The position numbers were made by a program, and so were the translations under genes. A stretch of 64,000 bases of DNA from Nautilus pompilius (lineage: Eukaryota > Mollusca > Cephalopoda > Nautilida > Nautilidae): the NCBI GenBank assembly GCA_018389105.1, contig JACATO010001689.1, positions 49,200 to 113,199 on the forward strand, read 5' to 3'. The notes under the pieces were generated by a model. That model saw only the letters and a list, made by a program, of their open reading frames with translations, made no database searches and had not been told where the DNA came from. This document shows positions 1 to 11,466 of this stretch, one piece after another. Positions within the stretch are counted from its first letter, which is position 1, and every line of letters starts with the position of its first letter.

Positions 1-855
1 GCAAACAGTTTGCTTAGTAGGAGGAGAATAATTGCTGCCGAGATGTAAATGTTTATGGCAGGGGACAAAACAAACAAACTCGATAGGTTTTTTTGAGGAT
101 TTGAACGTCTAGAAAGAGATGTCTTGCTCTATGGAAATCCTGGTGGAATTAAAAACGAGGAACAGATGTAAAGAATCAGTACCATTAAGCCACACGACAA
201 CGTTTCCGAGCCACCGTGTGGATGCATTAAAAGAGATATCTGTAGCTGGTCGTGACTGTTTCCCTTTTCTGCGAGTAGAAAACCGACTGTTTCAAATGGA
301 GTAAAGACAACGGGGGAGCTAGATGTCTAATGTCGCTCGAAATATGTTTCTATTGCGTTATCAGAACCTAACTCATCGAGAAAGAACCTGGAAGGTGCCA
401 TCAGCGAGAATCTAAGTGGGGACAAAAAGTGGGGCAGCAACAAAGGTCAAGAGTCTATTATGCAAAAATCTAATTGCAAAATGTAAATTTTAATTTTTAA
501 GAAAAACTGAATTCTTTACAAAGGAATCGGTGTAACCAACATAAATAAGGAAGGTGAACCCCAGATATTTCAGAGCGGATCGATAGAACGGACAATAGAT
601 TTAAGTGACACATCTTTGTAAAAGTACCAGTGCTGCTGATCGTAATTCTGCTGATTGTCTGTTATTCAGTTTTTAGCATCACTAACTTCTCTAGGTCATG
701 TGAAACGTTTTTTTTAAACAAAACAAAAATGTTATACAAAGTTACATGGCATTAAAAAAAAACATTCAGCTTGCATTCTGCTGATTATTTTCCATTACGA
801 CCGGGTTAATTCGTCACGTTATCATATTATTTCAATATATGTTTCCCCCCCCCAG
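1..855. other. no gene recognised; possible intron
   Basis: This AT-rich stretch has no recognisable domain. A 61-codon open frame at 119-304 has no homology I can recall and no convincing splice sites. If the exon at 856-1048 is real, this stretch would be the intron in front of it. It ends in a T/C-rich tract with a run of nine C before the AG at 854-855. Confidence 0.4.
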
Positions 856-1048
856 ATGTTTTCATTGTTTTGACAAAGCTGAATACAAAGTCATCGAAAC
901 CGCAGCATTTGCCTTATCTACGATGCTTTATTCCCATCTAAGAGATTCTTCTGTTATTATACAACACGGCGAATTTCTCAAAGAACTTCGTAAACACCCT
1001 AGTAAACCTTTTAAAGCTATTTCCAAGATAATCACAAGCTTAGCATAA
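856..1048 (+). CDS. candidate 3'-terminal coding exon, helical (ARM/HEAT-like) protein
   Basis: A pyrimidine-rich acceptor (TTTC then nine C, then AG) ends at 855. After it a frame stays open for 63 codons to a TAA at 1046-1048; the exon starts with the third base of a codon. The peptide (CFHCFDKAEYKVIETAAFA..., ending KAISKIITSLA) alternates hydrophobic and charged residues, as amphipathic helices of ARM/HEAT proteins do, but I do not recognise the family. The codons look unlike the surrounding AT-rich DNA. An AATAAA lies about 400 bp downstream, which fits a last exon plus 3' UTR. No upstream exon is visible, so the rest of the gene would lie left of the window. A chance open frame is the alternative. 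Confidence 0.35.
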
Positions 1049-2279
1049 GATGTGGGCACCGTGGTTGAATCGGATATTATTGGATTTAGTGATTTATTCG
1101 TAAAAGCAAAACTGAAGCTTTGCCATTATAATTTACTGTAGATCAGCATGCTTGAGACTCCAATGGCTTAAGATATGCAGCCTTCAAGGTGAATGTCTAT
1201 AGCTTCTAAATCCTTTGTACCCGTAGTTCGCATGGTTCGTTTACTTTGACCGGTTCGAGGCCTAACACATTCGCACTTAGAAACGTTAAAGTTCCATTTG
1301 TCATTTGTTCTGTCAGTTTACTAAATGATTTAATTTAGATGGCAAAGATTATTTTGTGTGGGAAATTTTGAATATATTTTAGCGTTAACGTGGAATTTTA
1401 CGTTAGTTTTTTTTTTAAAAAAAGGGCGAGAGTCTCCCAGGAATAAAGTTAGAAGTACACGTGAGCAATCAACCCATTCTAAACGTTGGCCACGGTGCCA
1501 AAAGCTTTTACATTAGTCCACTATTTGTCTGCGCGGAACCGGAAATCAAGATAAAGGAAAATTTGTCTAGATCGAAATTTTTGTCCATGTCACCGGCGAC
1601 ATCTTTAACAGACTCAGCTGTTTAAGCGAGTTATCTTTGCCTAGGTCCACATTAAGTCCCCCCCTCCTTTATTATACTTTTAAACATCTGACCTAAGATC
1701 GATGTTAAAATAATAATATCGATACATTCTGAATCAGGGCAGGAAACTCTGTGACATCATTTACAGGTAACCTTCGTACCGACTTCATAATACGGGCAGG
1801 ACGCGCGGGGGGGGAGGGTGTCTAATAGATCGAAGAGCTGATGGGTGATTCGAAAAATTGGAAGATTTGCAGAGTGGAAAGTAAAAACGATTTTAGCGTA
1901 AGAAATCGACTGGGAGGAGAAACGGGTTAGTGCTTGTTTATTTGAGGCAGCTGGTATTTCCTACATATCAAAGGGACACAATTCGTGTTTTGTTTATGAT
2001 TTTTGTCGTACCTCGCCTTAATTTGGGGAACTTAATTTCTCTTCATCTTAAAAATTTGTGAAAACATTTTTGGCTCTCAAGTTTTGTTTGTTTATTCACC
2101 CACTACTGTAAAACTTTATTCGAGGAAGAGAGTTAGGAGCTTCGTCACTGATGATCGGTGCGGGAACTTAAAATACATTTTGAAAACAAATATTTGGGGA
2201 CAAACGGTTATCTTCCTCTCAGAGATGTTGTGCTAGATAAAGTGATGCCGTCAACTAGGGTAGAAATCACATCGACATA
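1049..2279. other. no gene recognised
   Basis: AT-rich DNA with short G-runs (for example near 1807-1816). The first 400 bp may be the 3' UTR of the preceding exon. I see no repeat or recognisable domain in the rest. Confidence 0.4.
1442..1447 (+). promoter_or_regulatory. possible poly(A) signal
   Basis: An exact AATAAA lies 394 bp downstream of the stop codon of the candidate terminal exon at 856-1048. It is plausible only if that exon is real, because the hexamer is frequent in AT-rich DNA. Confidence 0.25.
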
Positions 2280-3195
2280 GATACACTCACACACACCCAC
2301 ACACACTCACATGCACACTTATACAGACTACACACACACTACATAGAAACACTAAATAGACTCACTCACTCACTCGCCCACACACTCACACTACATACAT
2401 ACACTCGCACACACCCACACACATTCCCACAAACACTCACATGCACACTCACACACACACACACACACTACATAGAAACATTAAATAGACTCAGTCGCAC
2501 ACACACTCACACTACATACATACATACACTCGCACAAACACTCACATGCACACTCACACACACACACTACATAGAAACACTACATAGACTCACTCGCACA
2601 CACACTCGCACACACCCACACACACTCTCACAAACACTCACATGCACACTCACACACACACACTACATAGAAACACTACATAGACTCACTCGCACACACA
2701 CTACATAGAAACACTAAATAGACTCACTCGCACGCACACTCTCACACACACACACACTCACACATTGATACTACACATACAAACTCGCACTCGCACTCAC
2801 ACTCTCTCACACACACTGACACATTGATACTACACATACAAACTCGCACTCACACTCACACACACTCACACATTGATACTACACTACAAACTCGCACTCA
2901 CACTCACACATTGATACTACACATACAAACTCGCACTCACACTCACACACACTCACACATTGATACTACACATACAAACTCGCACTCACACTCACACACA
3001 CACTCACACATTGATACTACACTACAAACTCGCACTCACACTCACACACACACTCACACATTGATACTACACTACAAACTCGCACTCACACTCACACATT
3101 GATACTACACATACAAACTCGCACTCACACTCACACACACACTCACACATTGATACTACACTACAAACTCGCACTCACACACGCACACACTACGT
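2280..3195. repeat. CA-rich compound minisatellite, two subunit types
   Basis: The whole block is built of CACA/CTCA motifs. In the left half (about 2281-2740) the recurring phrase is CTACATAGAAACACTAAATAG plus ACTCACTCGCACACAC. In the right half (about 2741-3190) it is CACATTGATACTACAC plus AAACTCGCACTCACAC, and I count nine copies of the first phrase at spacings of roughly 40-57 bp. Open frames rich in His and Thr here are repeat artefacts. Confidence 0.9.
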
Positions 3196-4920
3196 AGACA
3201 GCTCTTTTCTGTTGTGATTAGCTGTCTTATCCTCGGTGCGACACGAGACCTATAGCCACATAAGCTGCGCACTCGGATTCTGTGACTAATCCCGAATAAA
3301 GCCCAGTATTATCATCAAAGGTACGAAATAAAATCAAAAGAAAACATTTTTGTGAGCCTGACTCACTTAATCTAAAATAACAAAACTAATCACGACAGTA
3401 AGTTTTAAATTTTCTTTTGCTAGCGTTGCAAAATAGTTATTTTTTTAAAGAGAAGATCGTTTAGAAAATTACGAAATTAGTTTTATATAACATATTTAGT
3501 AAATTATATAATTAAACTCTCATTAAAAGTAACCAATACTTTATTTCAATGTGTCATATTTCATAATAAGATTAATATCTTCCACATTTTCCATTTGAAC
3601 AAAAACTCCGAACGGACATTGGTACGGATATAGATGGAGGAATTATTGAATCAACGCTGAGAAAGAGAAGGGAAAAAAACAGAAATCGACGTTAGCAGAA
3701 AAACTAAAATTAGTCATGGAAATTTTACACATATATCCAGTTCGTCTTTCTTCGGCCATTGCCGCCATAACTGTCTTTGATTTTAAGAAGTATATATATA
3801 TATATATATATAAATTCTAATGTTCACTTTAGTCTTGCTTTCGTTTAGTATTGGTTTTCTCTGACTTTGACGCCAAATTCCTGGCGACTTTACAGCATCC
3901 ACGAGGTTAAATATATAATGGTAACCGTCGGATATTCGTTATCCGGCAGAGCTTCCACGCATTCAGCTTTATAACGACAAACAGAGAATAACATTTGCCT
4001 TTGTCGCTTCGCATTTATTATATTGACCGTAAAATTGCTTGGGTCTCATTCCTTACCCTCATCCCCCACCTGTCTCTCGTTTATCCGTATATCATCAGAC
4101 TTTTTTTTAAAAAAGAAAAGAAAATGCAACATACTACGTGCATTTGCGAAAAATTTCGCTGCAGATAAGAAAATGGAATTAAACTGTTAATGGAGCCAGG
4201 ATGGTTACTTATACGAATAACTGCTGCGGCTGGGGAGACGTTGTCCGTAGAATAGAAACTGTTTGCAGATTTGTAGAAAACGAAAAGTTTCGGAAATCTG
4301 CCATCGGATGGGTTACATTAGACTTTCTAGTCTGTCTGGGGGAAACACCGTGTTATTAAAAACTTGGGGTACCGATGGAAAACACATTTATCGCTTGGAA
4401 TGCATTACTAAGCTAACTAACAATAAATAAAGTATTTCGTGATTAGAACTTACTCAGATCGTTAAATGAAATAGTACTGGGTCGGGTATTTTTGTTTGAT
4501 GGATATCTAGTGCTTACGCCTTTCTTTCTGAGCTCGAAAGAGTTAATCTGGGTGCCAAACGGGGTGCATTTGTACCCAAACTACTCTTCAAATCCTCATC
4601 ACTCAGGCTGAGCCATAAGGGCTGTGACATCCAGAATCTTATGTTTTCCGTCACAAATGTGCAGACTAGATATGAAGCCGGATCCACACGAGTACTAACT
4701 AGTGTTTCTAGGTCGGCGGCGGTACAGGAAGGGTTAATAAATGGTTTCGATTTCGGCGACGTTGTTCTCCCAAACCCGATCCATTCCCACTCACATAGCG
4801 TATGGACACCTTTAATCTTAAATACGGCACAAGAGATTGACGTGAAAAGCTTGCAAATGGGTTTTAGTTTGGAAGGACTTTTTATATTGAGAGGAGAAAA
4901 AAAAACAGTTTCATTCGGAA
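3196..4920. other. no gene recognised; AT-rich
   Basis: Mostly AT-rich DNA. It includes a (TA)11 run at 3791-3812. Open frames on both strands at 4514-4925 match nothing I know and mirror each other, so I do not call them. Confidence 0.4.
3791..3812. repeat. (TA)n microsatellite
   Basis: An uninterrupted alternating TA run. Confidence 0.9.
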
Positions 4921-4924
4921 ATTG

Positions 4925-5290
4925 ACAGTAGGTAATTCCGTTTTTGGAGGCTGCGGTGAAGGTAGGTTGGGGGCCCGAGTTCGACTCCCGGTAGAGACCG
5001 GCTCCGCTTGGTGCCCTGCGGTTTCTTCTCGCTCTTCTCCACCAGCAGCCCGCCACCTGCGTCTGTTTTCCCCTCGCACCTGAAAAATGTAAAGTGGTGG
5101 AATGCGGGGGAATTCAATCGTAATCGAGCGAACTCCTGTCGGCTCGAGGTTCCTTGCATCCCACCCTGTGGCTGACGAGCGGAGCCAAGGAGGTCCAACG
5201 GCCCAGGGAGGTTTGCTCCACACCGCTCCTCTGATCCCTATTCTGGTTTTGTGCAGTCCTTGCATAGAAACTGAATGCAAAATGTAATGG
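4925..5290. other. CpG-rich block with a tRNA-like T-arm / B box
   Basis: This block is much richer in G+C than its flanks. At 4974-4990 the sequence resembles a tRNA T-arm: CCGAG, then the loop TTCGACT (canonical TTCRANY), then CCCGG, with four of five stem pairs. It therefore carries a fair RNA polymerase III B box. No good A box lies at the expected distance upstream and no acceptor stem closes, so it is not a tRNA gene. A decayed tRNA-derived SINE is possible. The open frames across it, up to 180 codons on the minus strand, probably reflect the low density of stop codons in G+C-rich DNA. Confidence 0.3.
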
Positions 5291-5300
5291 GGGATATATG

Positions 5301-5829
5301 TATGTGGCATTGCCGAAACACCTGCAAACACAAGAGTTTTTCTACTCCAAGTCGGATGAGGCTTTCAACAAGAACCGGCCATGAAGTTTTATAATGTTCA
5401 TCTCGAAATCAGAAGGTATCCGACAGAGATCGGAACTCATCTCGGTTACGCTTATATTGGTTCCCACTGATAGCGAGAGTGCAGTGTACGACCGCTGAAC
5501 ATAGCAATTCAGCTGTGCATCACTTTTCTTCCTGATGGCTTAATTATCTGCCTACTACCTTCTTGACGGTGGCCAAACCGGAAAATATGGTTATCAGTAG
5601 ATTAACTTTCTATGGTCACGTAAAACATAAATACCTAGAAGTAGCTTTCTTTAATAGTACAGGCATGAATGGACATCTGCCAATACGGTTCATTCAACTA
5701 AATTACCTGTAACTCTTAGTTTCCAATAGATCTTTTCCCCTCTTCATTTTCGATCCAAAAAAAGTCAAAAGATAAAATATTTTAGTAAGTAAATTGTTTC
5801 TGAATTCACTTTTTGTATACTTTATAATG
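5301..5829. other. no gene recognised
   Basis: Unremarkable mixed-composition DNA with no repeat or domain that I can see. Confidence 0.4.
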
Positions 5830-6233
5830 TTGAGTGTATGTGTGTGCGTGTGTATGTGTTTGTGTGTATGTGTGTGCGTGTATATGTGTACGCGTGTGTA
5901 TGTGGTGTGTGTATGTGTGCGTGTATATGTGTGCGCGTGTGTATGTGTTTGTTGGTTGTATGTGTGGGTGTATATGTATGTGCGCGTGTGTATGTGTTGT
6001 TGTGTGTATGTGTGTGCGTGTATGTGTGCGTGCGCGTGTGTATGTGTTTGTGTGTATGTGTGTATGTGTTTGTGTGTATGTGTGGCGTGCGTGTGTATGT
6101 GTTGTGTATATGTGTGTGCGTGTATGTGTGCGTGCGCGTGTAAATGTGTGTATGTGTTTGTGTATATGTGTGTGCGTGTATATGTGTTTGTGTGTATGTG
6201 TGGCGTGCGTGTGTATGTGCTTGTGTGTGTGTA
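5830..6233. repeat. TG-rich imperfect minisatellite
   Basis: Arrays of TGTGTATGTG, TGTGCGTGTA and TGTTTGTGTG variants run for about 400 bp. The resulting open frames (Cys/Val-rich on plus, His/Thr-rich on minus) are artefacts of a period that lacks stop codons. Confidence 0.9.
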
Positions 6234-6589
6234 CGCACTCCCCAGCTGGACCGCAGCCGAGCTACTACTTCCCACCAAGATTCAATGCACTAGCTCGCAG
6301 ACTTCCTGCACGCGCCCCATCCCGCACAAGCACAGCTCTCCCTTTTTGCAGCAGCCCGAACACAGCTGATCCGGGGGAGCTGCTACTCTCACGGGGTGTG
6401 AATCACTGAAGAACATTCCTCCAGATGTTCCTGTTTTTTTTTTCAACTTATTTAAAAAAGCGAATTTACTCTAGATTTTAATTAAGTAAAAACGTTGCGA
6501 ACTTTGGCCGTTTTACTTTTTAAGGTCAAGGCCACAACTTTAGCTTTGTTTCTCCTTCTGGATCCCCCCTTCTTTTTTTTTTACTTCAG
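6234..6589. other. no gene recognised
   Basis: Mixed DNA ending in a T-rich tract that forms a good splice-acceptor-like site (T9, then ACTTCAG) with AG at 6588-6589. Confidence 0.4.
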
Positions 6590-6991
6590 TCTCGCTCGAC
6601 AATATCCTTATTTTCGTTACTCTGGTTTTTAACAGAAATAAACCAATTTGAAATGCGTTATTCCAATGTAAAAAAAAATATTCGGCGGCACTTTAACCCT
6701 TTCCTACAACACCCACGAACCACCGCGGATAATCTGACACGTTCGTCCTCTCGGGGCAGGTGGTCAGGTGACCTCTACCGCGCGAAAACTCGCCCAGAGC
6801 TCTCAATTTATAGAACCCAGAGGACCTTCCCCAACTCAACTGGTAAAGAAGAGAGAGGGAGAGAGAAGAAACTATGCCAAATGCCAGATCGAGCCGGTTT
6901 CCCCACGGGATTCGAATTCGGGCTCTCTCAGCAGTGTCCGGCTGACAGGTGGTTGACGATGGCCAGACAGAGTCAGTCTGCTGCTCCTTAA
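6590..6991 (+). CDS. open frame behind a strong acceptor; possible terminal exon, doubtful
   Basis: After the acceptor at 6588-6589 one frame is open for 133 codons and ends in a TAA at 6989-6991. The first third (SRSTISLFSLLWFL...) has mixed composition. The last third is CpG-rich and includes a minus-strand motif, GAATTCGAATCCC, resembling a tRNA T-loop, so part of the frame may run through a SINE-like repeat. I know no homologue. The length is notable, but the G+C-rich part lowers the number of chance stops. A spurious frame is at least as likely as a gene. Confidence 0.2.
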   Translation, partial: SRSTISLFSLLWFLTEINQFEMRYSNVKKNIRRHFNPFLQHPRTTADNLTRSSSRGRWSGDLYRAKTRPELSIYRTQRTFPNSTGKEERGREKKLCQMPDRAGFPTGFEFGLSQQCPADRWLTMARQSQSAAP

Positions 6992-9121
6992 CGAGTCAGG
7001 GTTCTGTCCTGGCTTCCAAGAATGGCAACGCACGGGTGGGTAAGGGAACTGGACAGCGTCGCTTCCCTGCAACGTAAGGGGGCCCGAGTGGTTTGTAGTC
7101 ACTACCGTACACAAGAGACGCCGAACCATCTACAGACCATGCTGACGACAAGTTATCAAGTATCTCTACTTTGGGTGCTTGACCCCCGGTCCTGTGAGGT
7201 CACGTGAAATGAACAATACTAACGAACCTGTTTATCTTCACAATATTCTTCATCTTTTGTATACTTCTAACTTTTAGAGCGACTGTCACAGAAAAAAGAC
7301 GCAGTGCTTGATTATCGTCCTTCTTTCTACTCGCCAATAATTTATTCATCTCATTAGCGATTCTATTAAAAAGTATATACTATGTTTATTTTATTGTGTC
7401 TAATTGATGTCAGCAGGTCTCTTAATTTCTAATTACGACTCTCTTAATATTTGTAACTGTCGCTCAATTAGTGTTTGTTTTTTAAATTTCTACATTATTT
7501 AATACACCTGTTATAAGATTAGTTATTTATAGGTAATTAATTACCCTTTAGATTTGAACAAAATAAGTATAGGGAGACTTTAACTGCGTATTTTAATTTA
7601 GTTTAATTGAAACACCGAAAGAGGGAGCTATCGAAATTATACACAAGGCTCAGAGAGATGCTTGTCGGCCGAAATATCCTGTTCCCTTTTTTGGCCGACA
7701 ATGTCGATGATTAATGTTGGTTATTTAGTTATTTTATTTACGTTCTAGTAACTTTTGTTGTTGTTGTTGCTGTTGTTCGATATCAAACAGGGAGAGGGGG
7801 CACTTTACGGTTATGATCCTTCGGTATTTTTAATCGCGGACAATTCGTTACTCGCCAATCTCCGGTAGCCCGGTCGGGTAAGTCCGGCGTATTGAACCGT
7901 TCGGCCTAATTCCGAGCGCTCGAAGTCTGAAAAGTTACCAGGTAATCTCGTTTCAACCCCACGGTTAAGTAGCAAATCCGAGACGCGCACACCCGCTGTC
8001 ATGTCGGGTGGAGGTAATTGGCGCACTTCGTGGCGCAGACCGAAGAACGCTGTTTAGAAAATGTGGTCGGCGAATTTGACAGGTTAAGTTCTTCGTAGAG
8101 GAGGAAACGAGGAAATTGAATGCAAATCGTTAGTAATCAGGAGTGTTTTCGATTACCGCCTGACTCGCCGACTACTCGTGACGGCACAAAAGCTCCTAGC
8201 AGCGACCGCTTGGACAACAGGCAACTGCGTTCCAATAACCGGAATATCCGCGAATGCTGATTTTTCAGACAAACGGAAAGCTTCGCATCCCGTAAATTCG
8301 CAGAGGCGGATGCGCAAGAGCGGACGGTGTCCGTGTTACCCCCCTCTCGTTATCGGACGGGTAAGATGGAGTGTGGTACCGCTACGGTCTCTGGGCTGAG
8401 CATGGTTTCTCTCCGAAGAGTCTTGAAGCGATGTTTCACGATGAGTAAACACTATTGACAAAGTTTGGCAATAAAACTTACACAATTTTAGTCGATCTTA
8501 CCACCTATTGACGTTTCCGGTTTCAAATCCTAAATTATTAAACAGATTCTCTTCTCATTTCCGAGACCCTGTCGTGACTTTGGACGTTTTGGGGGTATCA
8601 ATATAGGTACTGGCTTTGAGCTGTGGTCACCGTGCAAGCCAGTCAGGAGTTATTTCCATCACATCTACCAGGAACAACTTACCAGGACTATTTAATTTTA
8701 GATGTGGAAGAAAAAAAAAAAAAAAACTACTACGCCATGAAGACAGATTCGGCCAAACTAGCCGTTCCCGACTGGGATACGAACGTGGGCCGTTACCTCT
8801 GGTAGGCCAGTGAGCCTACTATTAGATTACTGGCTACCCAATGCCTTCTCGAACACATGCTAGTAATAAATACTTAGTTAAATAAGTAAATGTCAGTACT
8901 CCAGAGGTTGTCATCATATGTTTCTGAGCTTTTATGAAGTAGTAATAAAGCGTAATTACGTCACACGCGCTCGTAGTTAATTGTGATCTTTTTGACAAAA
9001 GAGCAATGGCGTCGAAGTTAAAGTTTGATTGATCTTAATGAGATTTCTGTTGAAATTAATGAAAGATAAATTATTGTAAAAATATATAAAAATTAGAACT
9101 ACTATATTTTTACTACTATTG
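6992..9121. other. no gene recognised; two CpG-rich patches
   Basis: CpG-rich patches lie at about 7020-7200 and 7800-8400 and are separated by AT-rich DNA. A stem-loop occurs at 7662-7701, and an A-run of 19 lies near 8708. No domain is recognisable in any frame. Confidence 0.4.
7662..7701. other. inverted repeat / stem-loop
   Basis: TTGTCGGCC at 7662-7670 is exactly complementary to GGCCGACAA at 7693-7701, leaving a 22-nt loop. It is followed by AT-rich DNA. Its function is unknown; a regulatory palindrome or chance are both possible. Confidence 0.5.
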
Positions 9122-9122
9122 C

Positions 9123-9208
<86 letters not shown>

Positions 9209-9223
9209 TCATCATCATCATCA

Positions 9224-9257
<34 letters not shown>

Positions 9258-9258
9258 G

Positions 9259-9327
<69 letters not shown>

Positions 9328-9340
9328 TATTATTATTATT
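9122..9340. repeat. (ATT)n microsatellite with (CAT)n insert
   Basis: About 220 bp of ATT trinucleotides, interrupted by seven CAT units at 9207-9227 and by single-base slips. Confidence 0.95.
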
Positions 9341-11396
9341 TTTGCAATTTAAAACATGAATAAGTGGAAAGTTAAAGATGAAAATTCATGGAAAGTAGCA
9401 AAGGTACGTTTTTGAATCCAGGTCAGTACGTTAAACAATTTACGATTCCGGATCTGGATCAACATTAAAGGTGTGGTACCTTGTGCCGCACTGCGCTAAA
9501 ATGTTCCTTCAGTGGTTTTATTCCGTATTCATCGTATGAACAGCTGGTAATCCGTTAAGTACCTGAAGTGTTCTTCTATGCAGCTATAGAGGTGCAAACA
9601 ACAGGAAGTCGCTAGCCGCCCAGCAGCAGGCTGCGAGAGAGCTCTGGAACACTTGGCGAAAAGCGAAATCGTAACACCGGAAGCTAGTGAATTCTAGGGT
9701 TGGGTCCCCGTTTCTCACGCGAATCTACTCGTTTTCTACCACACAATTTCTAAATAAAAAAAAATTTTTTTTTTCTCCAGCTGCCTATTTCCAGGTGGAC
9801 ACAGCAGCCACAGCGCTCAAGACCTCGTGTCGCATTTCTCTCGATGGTCGACAAAGATCTGTCGATGGGTGCGGTCGGTCGGTCTCTCCCCCAGGTCCGG
9901 CGAGTCTGGGACCACAGGGCCACTGCGATACGGGAATCTCAGAGATTCTTCTGCCAGTCGGACCCTGTCGATTCCCGAGTCAGTATAAAGGCAGCCTCTC
10001 TCGTATACTCTTTATTTCATCTTGTTGCTGCCAGGTTCATCAGGATGCTGATAAGATCATAGGCTGTGGAACTACGGGTTATAATAATTTTTATAAAGCA
10101 ACCAGCGGTTCCCGAAATGTCACGAGTCGGGTCACGGTTGGGCGACGCTTTCTAAAGCGCTACACGGGAGAACAAATGTAGCTTTTTAATCACGAGCAAT
10201 TGAGCTTTCGAATCAAAGGACCAGACGTTTATCTTTGTCAGGAAAAAACCCACTGCGCCCGAACGCGCACCTGTTGGCTTAAAGCGACACTGGCACAGAA
10301 CATAAAGGAGGAAGTGATGTCATACTAGTTTAGGTTATGGCTCTATGAATGCGCAAGGAATACAAATTAAAAAAAAAATTTTTTTTTTTAAAAAAAAAAG
10401 AAGCAGTTCTGGAAGAACAGTAGATACTGCACGATTTCTAGTGGTTGGATGTTCGTCATCTGGTCCCGATTTCCCTCTTTGGACCTCGGGAGTCTGCCTC
10501 AGAAGCGCAGCTGCGCGTCACGTGGGTCCGCGCCAAACCCCCGATTTTTCCGATTGATCGCGATACCGCGGTCTCGTCGAGGCTATCATCTCCAGCAGGC
10601 ATCGATCCACCTACAGAGGAGGGATAAGGAGGAGGGGTGGTAGGCAGAGGAAACCTATCCAATTCTTATGGCCTCGTCCTCGAATTGCGTGTCGCCCTTG
10701 TTATACTTTCTATGTGAATTAACAGAAGCCCATGCAAAACGGAAGTGCGCCACCGCATACTTGCAACCTCGATTTATGCGGGTATCTACATCCGTAACGG
10801 GTTCAACTTTAAAGTTCTCACGACAGAAAGAGGGGGGGGACTCAGAACCCAACTGGTCTCTAAAATTTGGGCAGAAAGAAAAGCTCCAAAGGGTCTGGAG
10901 GCGGGATACTGAGAGAAGGATGAGCGCGGAGATGGGCTTACCTACGTGTCCGCCTTCAGACAGCTGTGCCGTGTTTCTAATTATCTTGAACTCCCACTAC
11001 GGTCTTTAAAAAAACGAAATTAAATTAAGGATCAATAAAATACACCTAGACTTACCGAAAAACCACACATTAGATTTTATAAAACATAATAACAGACGGA
11101 GACGAAGGCTAATGGTTTTCAACACGCGCACACAAAAAATTGCACTTTTAAGTTTGAGGAAACAGAAAAGAATGGATTATGACTGGTTTAGTAAATGCTC
11201 TATATTTTAAATCACACGATATGTAGCTCTATGTATATAAATATAAATTATTCAAATTCAATCAGCGTAGGGATCCTGCTGGGTCCATGTTTTGAAACTA
11301 CTATAATTTGCTCCTTTTCAGACCATGAGAATTTCCAAACAACAAAGTAGGAACGTATTAATAGTAGGGCGCCTACCGATATTGTGAGGTTGTCCC
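9341..11396. other. no gene recognised
   Basis: A frame is open at 9687-10181 (164 codons, plus strand) behind a T-rich acceptor-like tract, but its peptide is compositionally odd and unrecognised. An A10-T11-A10 palindromic run occupies 10369-10399. A short exon-like piece, beginning TMRISKQQ, follows a good acceptor at 11322-11387. Confidence 0.35.
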
Positions 11397-11401
11397 TTAT
11401 T

Positions 11402-11436
<35 letters not shown>

Positions 11437-11466
11437 TATTGTTATTGTTGTTATTGTTGTTATTAT
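11397..11466. repeat. (ATT)n/(GTT)n microsatellite
   Basis: Trinucleotide ATT units pass into GTT/ATT mixtures. Reading them in other frames gives poly-Ile or poly-Asn open frames that are not genes. Confidence 0.9.

Noticed and set aside
5703..6409. Overlapping frames of up to 191 codons on both strands
   Set aside because: Cys/Val and His/Thr monotony produced by a TG-rich array; no domain.
9687..10181. 164-codon plus frame
   Set aside because: Starts in a poly-A/poly-T tract; the peptide has no domain or compositional support, and other frames are open too.
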